A stretch of 7,276 nucleotides of DNA from an uncultured Curvibacter sp. (lineage in GTDB: Bacteria; Pseudomonadota; Gammaproteobacteria; Burkholderiales; Burkholderiaceae), in the NCBI GenBank assembly GCA_946481355.1, contig CAMLNH010000135.1:1-7276 (forward strand), written 5' to 3'. The position numbers and the translations under genes were made by a program. Positions 1-7,276 of this stretch are shown here, one piece after another. The notes beneath the pieces were generated by a model. It did no database searches. It saw only the letters and a list, made by a program, of their open reading frames with translations, and had not been told where the DNA came from. The stretch's first letter is position 1, and every line of letters begins with the position of its first letter.

Positions 1-1827
1 CCAGCCCAGCGCGTCCAGCCCGGCGTTGATCTGGCGCACCAGCTCGGGCAGCACCTGCACCAGCTGGCGGCGGTCTTCGGCACGGGTCTTGGGCTGCACA
101 CTCCAGATCAGCTGGTCCATGGTCTGCAGCGCGGCTGCGCGGCTCCCCGGCGCCTCGTGCTCACGCACGTCGGCGTGGGCGATGACGTCGCGCCACTGGT
201 TGGTCAGGAAGGGGGGCAGGAAAGGCGCGAGTGGTTCGCTCAGGGCCTTCAGCCTCGCGTGGATGACCTCGTCCGCCTGGGCCTGGGCTTGCGCCAGTGC
301 CTCCTGGTCCTGTTCCTGTCGGGCGGCGGGCTGGATGCGCGCTTCGGCCTGCTGTTCGGTCTCGAACAGGAACTCCATGAACTCGGCAAGCAGCTCCCGG
401 AAGACCGTCAGGTCGTCCTCGAACTCGCTCAGCACGCGCTGCACCGTGGTCTCGATGCGCACGTAGAGCGGGTCGTCCTCGCCCTTCTCGGGCGCCCAGG
501 CCACGGAGGCGGTGGCCAGCGTGTCCACGAGCTTGCGGGCCGGGTGATCGCCCGAGAGGAAGAAGTCGCGGTCCATCATGGCCGCCTTGAGCACCGGGAT
601 CTGCAGACGACCGATCACCATCTTCATCTGCACGGGGATGGCCTGGTCGGCGAAAACATAGTCGAAGACCTCGGCCAGCACGTCGACGGTGCCGCGGTCC
701 AGTTCGGGTGCGCGCTGGATTTCCTCACGCTCGCGCAGCTGGCGCAGCACATTGGTGTGGGCGGGAGGCGCGGCTTCCTCGTCCTCCGGCGACTGCGCGG
801 CGGCCGGCGGATGGTCCGCCTGGATCCGCGTGAGGTAGTCCATGAGCTGCGGATCCGCCGCTGCCTGAGGTCGTACCCGGGTGGATGCGGTCCCGGTCAT
901 CGCAGGCGCGTCTATCGTGTCGCCGGCCTGCGGGCGTGCCCAGCCCATGCGTTGCAGGAAGGTGCGCGCCTGCTGGGCAATCGCGCGGCTGGCGGGGACC
1001 AGGGCGCTCCAGGTCGAGCCCTCGCCGTGGGTGGGGGCGACCGGCCCGGCGCGGCTGTCCAGCGGTGCCGAGGCGCTCAGAGGGGAGGCTGCGCTCAGCG
1101 GGGCAGCGCTGCTGTCGGGCGCCTTGCGGATGCGGTGTGTCTGTGGCTGGGCCTGCACACCCGCTTCGTCCAGCAGGGCAAGCAAGCCCGCATACAGTGG
1201 GGCCAGATCGAGGAAGTGGTCGACATCGAGCGAGCCCATCAGATCGTCGTGGGCCTCGCGGTCGAAGTCACCGTTGTCCCAGGCCGACATGAAGGCCCCG
1301 ATGAAGATGGCCGGCCGGAAGGGGTTTTCCGACAGCGGCAGATGGGGCCGGCGCATGAGCGCGGCCAGCTTGCGCGACAGGCTGGTGAGCGCGGGCTCGT
1401 AGCGCAGGTTGAAGGGCTGTGCCACGCGGTCGAGCAGCAGCAGACGGTTGACTTCGTCGACATCGATCAGGCTCAGCGTGAGCCCGTCGATGTCACGGGC
1501 AGGCTGGTCGGACGGGCCCGACGATGCATCTCCTTGAGGCAGGGCCTGCCGCAGCGCGCGGGCGAGGGACTGACGCAGGGCGGCACACATGGCCGCTGAC
1601 TGCCGGTCGAGCAGGACCGCGGCGGAGCGGATGTGCTGTGCGCTCTCCAGGGACTTGCGGGAATCGGCCAGATCGAGCAGGTGTTCGCGCACCTGTCGCA
1701 GCAAGGCCTGTTCCTGTTCGGCCACAAATCCCTCGGCCTTGCCGGCCAGAAGGCCCATGAACCGGCGCGTCTGGTGTCCGGACGCCGTCCCCGAGGTACG
1801 GATGAGTTGAAGAGCCTGTCTGCTCAT
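1..1827 (-). CDS. DUF1631 family protein, C-terminus beyond left edge (609 codons visible)
   Basis: The frame is open from ATG at 1827 to base 1 with no stop, so the protein continues beyond the window. Conserved-looking parts match what I recall of DUF1631 proteins: an acidic block reading LSLIDVDEVNRLL near residues 113-125, NPFRPAIFIGAF near 166-178, and IPVLKAAMMDRDFF followed by HPARKLVDTLA near 410-435. Between them lies a Pro/Ala/Ser-rich linker (about 236-262) with APLSA-like repeats. From about residue 490 a Gln/Glu/Ala-rich helical stretch may be a coiled coil. There is no signal peptide or membrane segment, so it is probably cytoplasmic. An in-frame TGA at 1848-1846, with no start codon between it and 1827, fixes the earliest start; no Shine-Dalgarno is visible. 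The biochemical role of the family is not known to me. The frame was translated by hand; the family call is from memory of these motifs. Confidence 0.82.
   Translation of the reverse strand, partial: MSRQALQLIRTSGTASGHQTRRFMGLLAGKAEGFVAEQEQALLRQVREHLLDLADSRKSLESAQHIRSAAVLLDRQSAAMCAALRQSLARALRQALPQGDASSGPSDQPARDIDGLTLSLIDVDEVNRLLLLDRVAQPFNLRYEPALTSLSRKLAALMRRPHLPLSENPFRPAIFIGAFMSAWDNGDFDREAHDDLMGSLDVDHFLDLAPLYAGLLALLDEAGVQAQPQTHRIRKAPDSSAAPLSAASPLSASAPLDSRAGPVAPTHGEGSTWSALVPASRAIAQQARTFLQRMGWARPQAGDTIDAPAMTGTASTRVRPQAAADPQLMDYLTRIQADHPPAAAQSPEDEEAAPPAHTNVLRQLREREEIQRAPELDRGTVDVLAEVFDYVFADQAIPVQMKMVIGRLQIPVLKAAMMDRDFFLSGDHPARKLVDTLATASVAWAPEKGEDDPLYVRIETTVQRVLSEFEDDLTVFRELLAEFMEFLFETEQQAEARIQPAARQEQDQEALAQAQAQADEVIHARLKALSEPLAPFLPPFLTNQWRDVIAHADVREHEAPGSRAAALQTMDQLIWSVQPKTRAEDRRQLVQVLPELVRQINAGLDALGW
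1058..1110 (-). repeat. Short degenerate in-frame repeat (APLSA units) in the DUF1631 linker
   Basis: Three imperfect copies of a unit encoding roughly (A/S)-(A/S)-P-L-(S/D) lie side by side near residues 241-257 of the DUF1631 protein, reading AAPLSAASPLSASAPLD. They sit in a Pro/Ala/Ser-rich linker between two more conserved parts. Such linkers are usually flexible and vary in length between relatives. Confidence 0.5.
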
Positions 1828-1837
1828 GGCAAATGAG
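1823..1837 (-). promoter_or_regulatory. Possible start-codon hairpin of the DUF1631 gene
   Basis: On the transcribed strand, CTCAT (1837-1833) can pair with ATGAG (1827-1823), which contains the start codon, across a five-base loop. The 20 bases upstream of the start contain no purine-rich Shine-Dalgarno. Five base pairs is weak, so a regulatory role is a guess. Confidence 0.25.
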
Positions 1838-1963
1838 ACGGCCTGTCATGCACACTGCTGCAGTTTGTCTTGCATGCGCACCCGGTACCGTCCGCGTCGA
1901 AAGTCCCAACGATGTTTTCCCTATTCTTCCGGATCGACGGGCCGATTCCAGGCTCACCGCGCG

Positions 1964-1982
1964 CAAAGACGCAGGATCTTTG
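1964..1982. repeat. Inverted repeat CAAAGA / TCTTTG in the diguanylate cyclase-DUF1631 gap
   Basis: Perfect six-base arms (1964-1969 and 1977-1982) flank a seven-base spacer. It lies in the 200-base gap downstream of the diguanylate cyclase stop and upstream of the DUF1631 start. There is no adjoining T-run and the arms are AT-rich, so it is a poor terminator; it could be an operator or chance. Apart from a second spaced repeat (CATGCA at 1847-1852, TGCATG at 1871-1876), I see nothing convincing in this gap and no clear promoter. Confidence 0.3.
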
Positions 1983-2027
1983 TATCAGTCTGTTGCAAGA
2001 CCTGCGGGTGGCCCGCCGCGGTGCACG

Positions 2028-2981
2028 TCAGGCGCAGGCCTCGACGCGGTCGCGCCCGGCCTGCTTGGCCTTGTACATGGCCTCGTCGGCGCGACGCAGG
2101 CAGTCCTCGATGGACTGGTCCTTGGCCTTGAGCTGGGTCACGCCGGCGCTGAAGCGCAGGTTCAGCATCTGCCCCGCCACCGGGGTGGGCGCTTCCGTGA
2201 CGGCCATGCGCAGGCGCTCGGCCATCAGGGCAGCACCGGCCAGCCCGGTGCTGGGCATGAGGATGGCGAACTCCTCGCCGCCGATGCGGGCGATCAGATC
2301 GCTGTCGCGCAGCAGCTCGCCGAACTTGCGGCTCAGCATCTTGAGCACCTCGTCACCCGTGGCATGGCCCAGCTGGTCGTTGATCTGCTTGAAGTGGTCC
2401 ACATCGATCAGCGCCAGGGACAGCGGCAGGTGGTAGCGCCGGCTGCGCATGAATTCCTGCTCCCCGCGTTCGAAGAAATAACGCCGGTTGGCCACACCGG
2501 TCAGCGGGTCGTGCCGGGCCAGCTGGATCAGCGCGCTTTCGTGGTTCTTCTGGGCCGTGATGTCGCGGAAGAACCAGACCCGCCCCAGGTAGCGGCCGCC
2601 CCCGTCACGCAGCACGGTGGAGTGGCGCTCCAGCGTGCGGCCGTCCTTGAGCTCGATCTCGCAGTGGTCGTCGAGCTGGGGGTTGTCGTAGAGCTCACGC
2701 ACGCGCTCCAGAAAGGCGGCCGGGTTCTGGACCCGGGCCACGACTTCGGCCAGCAGCGGCGCATCGGATTCGCCCACCACCGTGCCGTCGTCACGCATGT
2801 GCAGCTTGCTCGGGGCAATGTTCCAGAGCTGCAGAAAGGGGCGGTTGTGCGAGACCACCAGACCCTGCTCGTTGACGACGAGGATGCCGTCGGGCGAGAT
2901 GTCGTAGATGGCCTGCAGCAGCAGCGACTGGAAATCGCTGGAGCCGCCCGGGGCGGACTGCCGTTCAGGACTCGTACCCAA
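2028..2981 (-). CDS. PAS-GGDEF diguanylate cyclase
   Basis: Predicted to make cyclic di-GMP from two GTP. Residues about 20-145 form a PAS-type sensor domain (DGILVVNEQG near 31, ending in WFFRDIT near 136-142), with a short linker to a GGDEF domain at about 150-315. The domain has HDPLTGVANRR (157-167), the metal-binding segment DVDHFK from D193, and the active-site signature GGEEF at 234-238. RDSD (225-228) lies exactly five residues before it, the expected place of the RxxD inhibitory site, so product feedback is likely. No EAL domain, signal peptide or membrane segment is seen, so the protein should be cytosolic. The start is TTG at 2981: it follows AAGGAGG by five bases and the next ATG is at codon 62, inside the PAS domain. 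The PAS ligand cannot be told from sequence. Confidence 0.93.
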   Translation of the reverse strand: MGTSPERQSAPGGSSDFQSLLLQAIYDISPDGILVVNEQGLVVSHNRPFLQLWNIAPSKLHMRDDGTVVGESDAPLLAEVVARVQNPAAFLERVRELYDNPQLDDHCEIELKDGRTLERHSTVLRDGGGRYLGRVWFFRDITAQKNHESALIQLARHDPLTGVANRRYFFERGEQEFMRSRRYHLPLSLALIDVDHFKQINDQLGHATGDEVLKMLSRKFGELLRDSDLIARIGGEEFAILMPSTGLAGAALMAERLRMAVTEAPTPVAGQMLNLRFSAGVTQLKAKDQSIEDCLRRADEAMYKAKQAGRDRVEACA

Positions 2982-2986
2982 GGCTG

Positions 2987-2993
2987 CCTCCTT
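2987..2993 (-). promoter_or_regulatory. Shine-Dalgarno deciding the TTG start of the diguanylate cyclase
   Basis: The transcribed strand reads AAGGAGG, then five bases, then TTG at 2981-2979. This is the strongest ribosome-binding site in the window. It supports the rare TTG codon as the true start, since no ATG or GTG is suitably placed. Confidence 0.8.
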
Positions 2994-3037
2994 GATGCGT
3001 GCGTGCCGGTCTTGCCGCCGGGAGATGTCTCGCGGCC

Positions 3038-3043
3038 ATCATA
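3038..3043 (-). promoter_or_regulatory. Possible sigma-70 -10 element (TATGAT) upstream of the diguanylate cyclase
   Basis: TATGAT matches the -10 consensus TATAAT at five of six positions. It lies in the 95-base gap before the diguanylate cyclase and would give a leader of roughly 50 bases. The expected -35 region is GC-only (around 3060-3067) and matches nothing, so the call rests on the -10 alone. If real, the cyclase is transcribed independently of the membrane-protein gene upstream. Confidence 0.3.
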
Positions 3044-3076
3044 GCGAAAGCAGGGCCCGCGGCCCCGGCCTGGCGC

Positions 3077-3727
3077 TCAGTGGCGCAGGCTCAGCAGGGT
3101 GTTGAAAGGGCTCAGCAGCTCCAGCCAGCGCGGTTGTTCCTGCAGCAGAGGCAGCAGGGTGCTGCGGCCCGCAAACCAGATGGCGGCCAGCAGGCAGCTG
3201 AAGAGCAGGGCCAGCAGCAGGTTTTGCGGCAGGCGGGTGGGCAGGGCCACGCGGCGCAGCCGCAGCTGCCAGAGCCAGATCGAGGGCACCAGGGCGAGCA
3301 CGCCCAGTACCAGCAGCAGTTGCCAGATCGGCAGGGACCGCAGCTGGGCCAGCACCGTGGGCAGTCCCTGGGGCACCAGGGCCGTGCTGAGGTAGGCATG
3401 ACCGGCCCAGAGCAGCGCAGTGTTGAGCGCGGCCAGCCAGAGCAGCAGCGTGATCACGCCCTTGAGCAGCCAGGGCCAGTTCAGCAGGCTCAGCAGCAGG
3501 CCGAGTGCGGCCGTGGTCAGCAGGGCGAAGCACAGCGCGATCCAGACGAAGCTGCCCCCGTCCATGGGGAGGCGTGACAGTTCGCGCCAGAGCGGGACAT
3601 TGCCCGCCAGCGCCAGCCAGAGGCTGGCCAGCAGGAGCAGAAGGGCCGGATGCCGGGCCTCGCGCTGCGCGGCCGGCGTGAGCATGGAATCGGCGAATTC
3701 GGTGATGTGGAACAGGCGCAGACTCAT
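3077..3727 (-). CDS. Five-helix membrane protein resembling only the N-terminal domain of an EptA-type phosphoethanolamine transferase
   Basis: A 216-residue inner-membrane protein with five likely transmembrane helices near residues 28-46, 60-81, 84-106, 134-153 and 168-187. Their layout matches the membrane domain of EptA-like lipid A phosphoethanolamine transferases (DUF1705). Family-like landmarks are NVPLW after helix 1, WPWLLKG at the start of helix 3, and LSPFNTLLSL at 205-214, where full-length enzymes pass into the periplasmic catalytic domain. The protein stops there (TGA at 3079-3077). Full-length enzymes have roughly 540 residues, so the sulfatase-like domain with its threonine nucleophile and zinc ligands is absent, and transferase activity is not expected. 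ATG at 3727 gives a 15-20 residue cytosolic lead; ATG at codon 15 is an alternative. Neither has a strong Shine-Dalgarno. The family link is from pattern memory; an unrelated five-helix protein is possible. Confidence 0.6.
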   Translation of the reverse strand: MSLRLFHITEFADSMLTPAAQREARHPALLLLLASLWLALAGNVPLWRELSRLPMDGGSFVWIALCFALLTTAALGLLLSLLNWPWLLKGVITLLLWLAALNTALLWAGHAYLSTALVPQGLPTVLAQLRSLPIWQLLLVLGVLALVPSIWLWQLRLRRVALPTRLPQNLLLALLFSCLLAAIWFAGRSTLLPLLQEQPRWLELLSPFNTLLSLRH

Positions 3728-3801
3728 GGACCGTCATTCTGACCGATCAGGGGCCCATTCTGTAACGGGTGGTAACCCTGCGTACCAGACAGGGCGAGGG
3801 T

Positions 3802-5166
3802 TCATGCCGGCCAAGTCGCTCCATGCTCGGGCACGAGTGCTCGCCAGCCCAGCCCGTGTTCGATGCGCATGCGCAGCGCGTCGGCAGCACCAGCCTCGCC
3901 ATGGACCACGTAGACCTGGTCCGGCGCCGATGGCAGGGTGCGCAGCCAGGCTTCGAGCTGGTTCGCATCGGCGTGGGCCGAGGCCGATTGCAGTTGCACG
4001 ATCTCGGCACTCACGCTCACGTCCCGGCCGTGGATGCGCACCGACGGCGCGCCGCTGGACAGGGTGGCGCCGCGCGTGCCCGGGGCCTGGTAGCCGGTGA
4101 GGATGATCATGTTGCGGTGGTTGCCCGCATAGAGCGACAGGTGGTGCAGCACGCGCCCGCCTGTGGCCATGCCGCTGGCGGCCAGGATGACCATGGGGCC
4201 GTGACGGCGCGCCAAGGCCTTGGATTCGTCGGGTGTGTTGACCATGGTGGCGCTGTGGGTCAGGGCACGCACGGCGCGTGCATCGAGCTTGTGCTCGTCG
4301 GGAAAATGCTCGAACAGGTGGGTGGTGTGGATGGCCATGGGGCTGTCGAGGAAGACGGGCAGCTTGGCGGGAATTTCGCCGCGCTGCTTGAGCACGTCGA
4401 TGGCGTGCAGGATCTCCTGCGCCCGGCCGACGGCAAACACCGGCAGCACGGCCACGCCGCCACGCGCAGCCAGGCGCTGCAGGGCGGGGCCGAGTTCGGC
4501 CAGCACGTCCTCCTGCGGATGCAGGCGGTCACCGTAGGTGGACTCGATCAGCACGGTATCGGCCTGGGGCGCCGGCTCGGGCGCGCGCATGAGGAAGTCA
4601 TCGCTGCGCCCGAGGTCGCCCGAGAACAGGATGCGCCGGCCCGCGATCTCCAGCAGCAGGCTGGCCGCGCCCAGGATGTGGCCGGCGCGGTGGAAGGTGG
4701 CGCGGCATTCGGGGATGGGCTCGAAGCTGCGGCCGAAATCCACAGGCTTGATCAGGCTCAGGCAGTTCAGCGCGTTTTGTCGCGTGTACAGCGGCAGCGC
4801 CGGCGCGTGCTTGGAAAAGCCGTGGCGGTTGGCGTAGGCCGCGTCTTCCTCCTGGATGTGGCCGCTGTCGGGCAGCAGGATCTTGCACAGGGCCTGCGTG
4901 CCCGGCGTGGCCCAGACCTTGCCATGAAAGCCCTCGCGCGCCAGCAGGGGCAGGTAACCGCTGTGGTCCAGGTGCGCATGCGTCAGCAGCACGGCATCGA
5001 CCTGGTTGGGAGCGACAGGCAGCGGGTTCCAGTTGCGCAGGCGCAGCTGCTTGTAGCCCTGGAACAGGCCGCAATCCACCATGAGCGTATGGCGGCCATG
5101 GCGCACGAGGTATTTGGAACCGGTGACCGTGCCGGCCCCGCCGAGGAAGGTGATGGAGACGCTCAT
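3802..5166 (-). CDS. Beta-CASP metallo-beta-lactamase-fold protein, probable RNase (YSH1/CPSF-73-like)
   Basis: A complete 454-residue protein of the metallo-beta-lactamase fold with an inserted beta-CASP domain, the group that includes CPSF-73-like RNA endo- and exonucleases. All metal-site motifs are visible: D31 in VDCG, the HxHxDH motif THAHLDHSG (H63, H65, D67, H68), H163 in AGHILGA, and D184 in SGDLG. The beta-CASP motifs are E208 in IEST, H398 in SASAHAD and H422 in VHGE. An intact two-zinc centre and hydrolase activity on RNA are therefore expected; the actual substrate is unknown. There is no signal peptide, so it is cytosolic. The start is ATG at 5166, which begins the usual N-terminal strand ITFLGGAGTVTGS; the Shine-Dalgarno is poor. 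It lies 45 bases beyond the terminator of dnaJ, so it probably has its own promoter, though I could not identify one. Confidence 0.93.
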   Translation of the reverse strand: MSVSITFLGGAGTVTGSKYLVRHGRHTLMVDCGLFQGYKQLRLRNWNPLPVAPNQVDAVLLTHAHLDHSGYLPLLAREGFHGKVWATPGTQALCKILLPDSGHIQEEDAAYANRHGFSKHAPALPLYTRQNALNCLSLIKPVDFGRSFEPIPECRATFHRAGHILGAASLLLEIAGRRILFSGDLGRSDDFLMRAPEPAPQADTVLIESTYGDRLHPQEDVLAELGPALQRLAARGGVAVLPVFAVGRAQEILHAIDVLKQRGEIPAKLPVFLDSPMAIHTTHLFEHFPDEHKLDARAVRALTHSATMVNTPDESKALARRHGPMVILAASGMATGGRVLHHLSLYAGNHRNMIILTGYQAPGTRGATLSSGAPSVRIHGRDVSVSAEIVQLQSASAHADANQLEAWLRTLPSAPDQVYVVHGEAGAADALRMRIEHGLGWRALVPEHGATWPA

Positions 5167-5211
5167 GGCTGCATGGTAACGAGGCTGGCACCGTCACCCA
5201 TGACGCAGGTC

Positions 5212-5249
5212 AAAAAGAAAAGCCGCGAGGCCTGTGGCTCTCGCGGCTT
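5212..5249 (-). terminator. Rho-independent terminator after dnaJ
   Basis: Ten-base arms (5249-5240 and 5229-5220) are perfectly complementary. Three more pairs inside (5238-5236 with 5232-5230) close a three-base loop, with one bulged base at 5239. The hairpin is followed on the minus strand by TTTCTTTTT. It begins 19 bases after the dnaJ stop. There is no T-run on the other side, so it works only for minus-strand transcripts. It separates the chaperone unit from the beta-CASP gene. Confidence 0.93.
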
Positions 5250-5268
5250 GTGTGCAGCGGCGGATCGC

Positions 5269-6402
5269 TCAGCTGAAGAAGCTCTTGAGCCGGTCGGCCC
5301 AGCTGCCTTCACCAGGCGAGTGCTTGGCACCGCCCTTGCGCAGGGACTCGTCGAGCTCGCGCAGCAGCTTGCGCTGGTGCTCGGTGAGTTTGACCGGTGT
5401 CTCCACCGTGATGTGGCAGTAGAGGTCGCCGGGATAGCTGGAGCGCACGCCCTTGATGCCCTTGCCGCGCAGGCGGAACTGCTTGCCGGTCTGCGTGCCT
5501 TCGGGCAGGTCGATGGCGGCCTTGCCCTGCAGCGTGGGCACCTCGATCTCGCCGCCCAGCGCCGCGGTGACGATGCTGATGGGCACGGCGCAATGCAGGT
5601 CGTCGCCGTCGCGCTCGAAGATGTCGTGCTTCTTGAGCCGGATCTCGATGTAGAGGTCGCCCGGCGGGCCACCGTTGGTACCCGGCTCGCCGTTGCCGGC
5701 ACTGCGGATGCGCATGCCGTCGTCGATGCCGGCGGGGATCTTCACCTCCAGCGTCTTCTGGCGCTTGATGCGGCCCTGGCCCATGCAGGTGGTGCAGGGG
5801 TCGGGGATGATCTTGCCCGTGCCGTGGCAGTGCGGGCAGGTCTGCTGCACGCTGAAGAAGCCCTGGCGCATCTGTACCGAGCCACTGCCGTGGCAGGTGC
5901 TGCAGGTCTTGGCCTGGGTGCCCGGCTTGGCGCCGCTGCCGTGGCAGGTACCGCAGTTGTCCCAGCTCGGGATGCGGATCTGCGCGTCCTTGCCGTGGGC
6001 GGCTTCCTCCAGCGTGATCTCCATGGCATAACTCAGGTCGCTGCCGCGGTAGACCTGCCGTCCACCACGGCCGCGCTGTTGCTGGCCGAACATGTCGCCG
6101 AAGATGTCGCCGAAGGCCTCGGCAAAACCACCACCGAAACCGTCACCCGGGCCCCCGCGCATGTTCGGGTCCACGCCAGCGTGACCGTACTGGTCGTAGG
6201 CTGCGCGCTTCTGCGCGTCCGACAGCATCTCGTAGGCCTCCTTGGCCTCCTTGAATTTTTCCTCGGCCGTCTTGGCGCTGTCGCCCTGGTTGCGGTCAGG
6301 GTGGTGCTTCATCGCCAGCTTGCGATAGGCCTTCTTGATCTCTTCCTCGGACGCGTTCTTGGGCACGCCGAGGATTTCGTAAAAGTCTCTTTTGTTGGCC
6401 AT
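5269..6402 (-). CDS. dnaJ: Chaperone protein DnaJ (Hsp40)
   Basis: Co-chaperone that binds unfolded protein and stimulates the ATPase of DnaK. At 377 residues it has the full class I layout. The J domain (about 1-70) has the HPD triad at 34-36. A Gly/Phe-rich segment spans about 73-115. The zinc-finger region has four CxxCxGxG repeats with cysteines at 150/153, 167/170, 189/192 and 203/206. Two C-terminal beta domains carry the substrate groove and dimer tail. No key residue is missing. The ATG at 6402 gives the standard [13 protein letters not shown] start, and GGAAG lies nine bases upstream. It follows dnaK with a 93-base gap and no promoter that I could identify, so co-transcription from a heat-shock promoter upstream of dnaK is likely. 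The transcript ends at the terminator just downstream. Confidence 0.98.
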   Translation of the reverse strand: MANKRDFYEILGVPKNASEEEIKKAYRKLAMKHHPDRNQGDSAKTAEEKFKEAKEAYEMLSDAQKRAAYDQYGHAGVDPNMRGGPGDGFGGGFAEAFGDIFGDMFGQQQRGRGGRQVYRGSDLSYAMEITLEEAAHGKDAQIRIPSWDNCGTCHGSGAKPGTQAKTCSTCHGSGSVQMRQGFFSVQQTCPHCHGTGKIIPDPCTTCMGQGRIKRQKTLEVKIPAGIDDGMRIRSAGNGEPGTNGGPPGDLYIEIRLKKHDIFERDGDDLHCAVPISIVTAALGGEIEVPTLQGKAAIDLPEGTQTGKQFRLRGKGIKGVRSSYPGDLYCHITVETPVKLTEHQRKLLRELDESLRKGGAKHSPGEGSWADRLKSFFS

Positions 6403-6424
6403 GTTCTTTAACTTCCAGAGCAGG

Positions 6425-6472
6425 AACGCCGCGCTGACCTTACCGTGGGGTAAGCGTCGAGCGCGGCGCGTT
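6425..6472 (-). promoter_or_regulatory. Long imperfect hairpin in the dnaK-dnaJ gap
   Basis: The arms 6427-6435 and 6460-6468 pair over nine bases. GAC (6436-6438) pairs with GTC (6456-6458), and CTTACC (6439-6444) with GGTAAG (6449-6454) around a four-base loop. That makes 18 pairs with two single-base bulges (6455 and 6459), and it can extend by two A-T pairs past a GC bulge. It lacks a T-run on the minus strand, so it is not a standard terminator. Its place between dnaK and dnaJ suggests an RNA stability, processing or attenuation element that sets their relative levels. Confidence 0.65.
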
Positions 6473-6495
6473 GAGGCGGCGCAAGGCGTCCGACA

Positions 6496-7276
<781 letters not shown>

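Noticed and set aside
157..1599. A 480-codon plus-strand frame across the DUF1631 gene
   Set aside because: It is antisense to a continuous 609-codon minus-strand frame with family motifs, and is repetitive Arg/Gly/Ala/His-rich sequence with no motif.
2004..2016. GCGGG/CCCGC hairpin after the diguanylate cyclase stop
   Set aside because: Five pairs with a three-base loop and no T-run; expected by chance at this GC content.
1833..3044. A 403-codon plus-strand frame across the diguanylate cyclase
   Set aside because: It is antisense to a gene with intact PAS and GGDEF motifs; no recognisable domain.
3053..3065. GGGCC/GGCCC hairpin after the membrane-protein stop as a terminator
   Set aside because: The stem has only five pairs and is followed by just three T residues, too weak to call in such GC-rich sequence.
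3039..3737. A 232-codon minus-strand frame overlapping the five-helix membrane protein
   Set aside because: Its Pro/Ala/Gly/Arg-rich composition is typical of a shifted frame; the overlapping 216-codon frame has orderly membrane helices and EptA-like motifs.
3774..3802. AACCCT/AGGGTT inverted repeat with a competing CCCTG/CAGGG pair right after the beta-CASP stop
   Set aside because: Short arms, long spacer and no T-run; not enough to call a terminator.
3769..6411. An 880-codon open frame on the plus strand spanning the beta-CASP and dnaJ genes
   Set aside because: It is antisense to two clearly real genes. Its composition (Gly/Ala/Arg/Val/His-rich without recognisable domains) is that of a GC-rich shadow frame.

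Overview
The window looks like a chromosomal segment from a high-GC betaproteobacterium, most likely order Burkholderiales. I infer this from the style of the DnaJ and DnaK sequences, the strong GC bias at third codon positions, and a DUF1631 protein, a family typical of proteobacteria. I could not run a database search, so the taxonomic call is inference. I see no tRNA, rRNA, CRISPR array, insertion sequence, phage gene or attachment site. All real genes lie on the minus strand, so transcription runs from high to low coordinates.

Layout in transcription order. The right edge holds the C-terminal 259 codons of dnaK (7276-6496). A 93-base gap with a strong hairpin follows, then complete dnaJ (6402-5269). 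A good intrinsic terminator (5249-5212) closes the chaperone unit. Next is a 454-residue beta-CASP metallo-beta-lactamase-fold protein, probably an RNase (5166-3802). After 74 bases comes a 216-residue five-helix membrane protein that resembles only the N-terminal domain of EptA-type phosphoethanolamine transferases (3727-3077). It is followed by a soluble PAS-GGDEF diguanylate cyclase (2981-2028) that starts at TTG behind a near-perfect Shine-Dalgarno. After a 200-base gap, a DUF1631 protein starts at 1827 and runs off the left edge, 609 codons being visible. Its reading frame is open from 1827 to base 1.

Functionally, DnaK and DnaJ are the Hsp70/Hsp40 folding pair. The genes after the terminator have no obvious shared pathway: RNA processing, a membrane domain without its catalytic half, cyclic-di-GMP synthesis and a protein of unknown function. 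They share a strand but may be separate transcription units.

The points most worth a second look are the catalytically headless EptA-like protein, the long hairpin without a T-tract between dnaK and dnaJ, and the start-codon hairpin of the DUF1631 gene. I found no clear sign of a new multi-gene system; most of the window is ordinary core-genome content.
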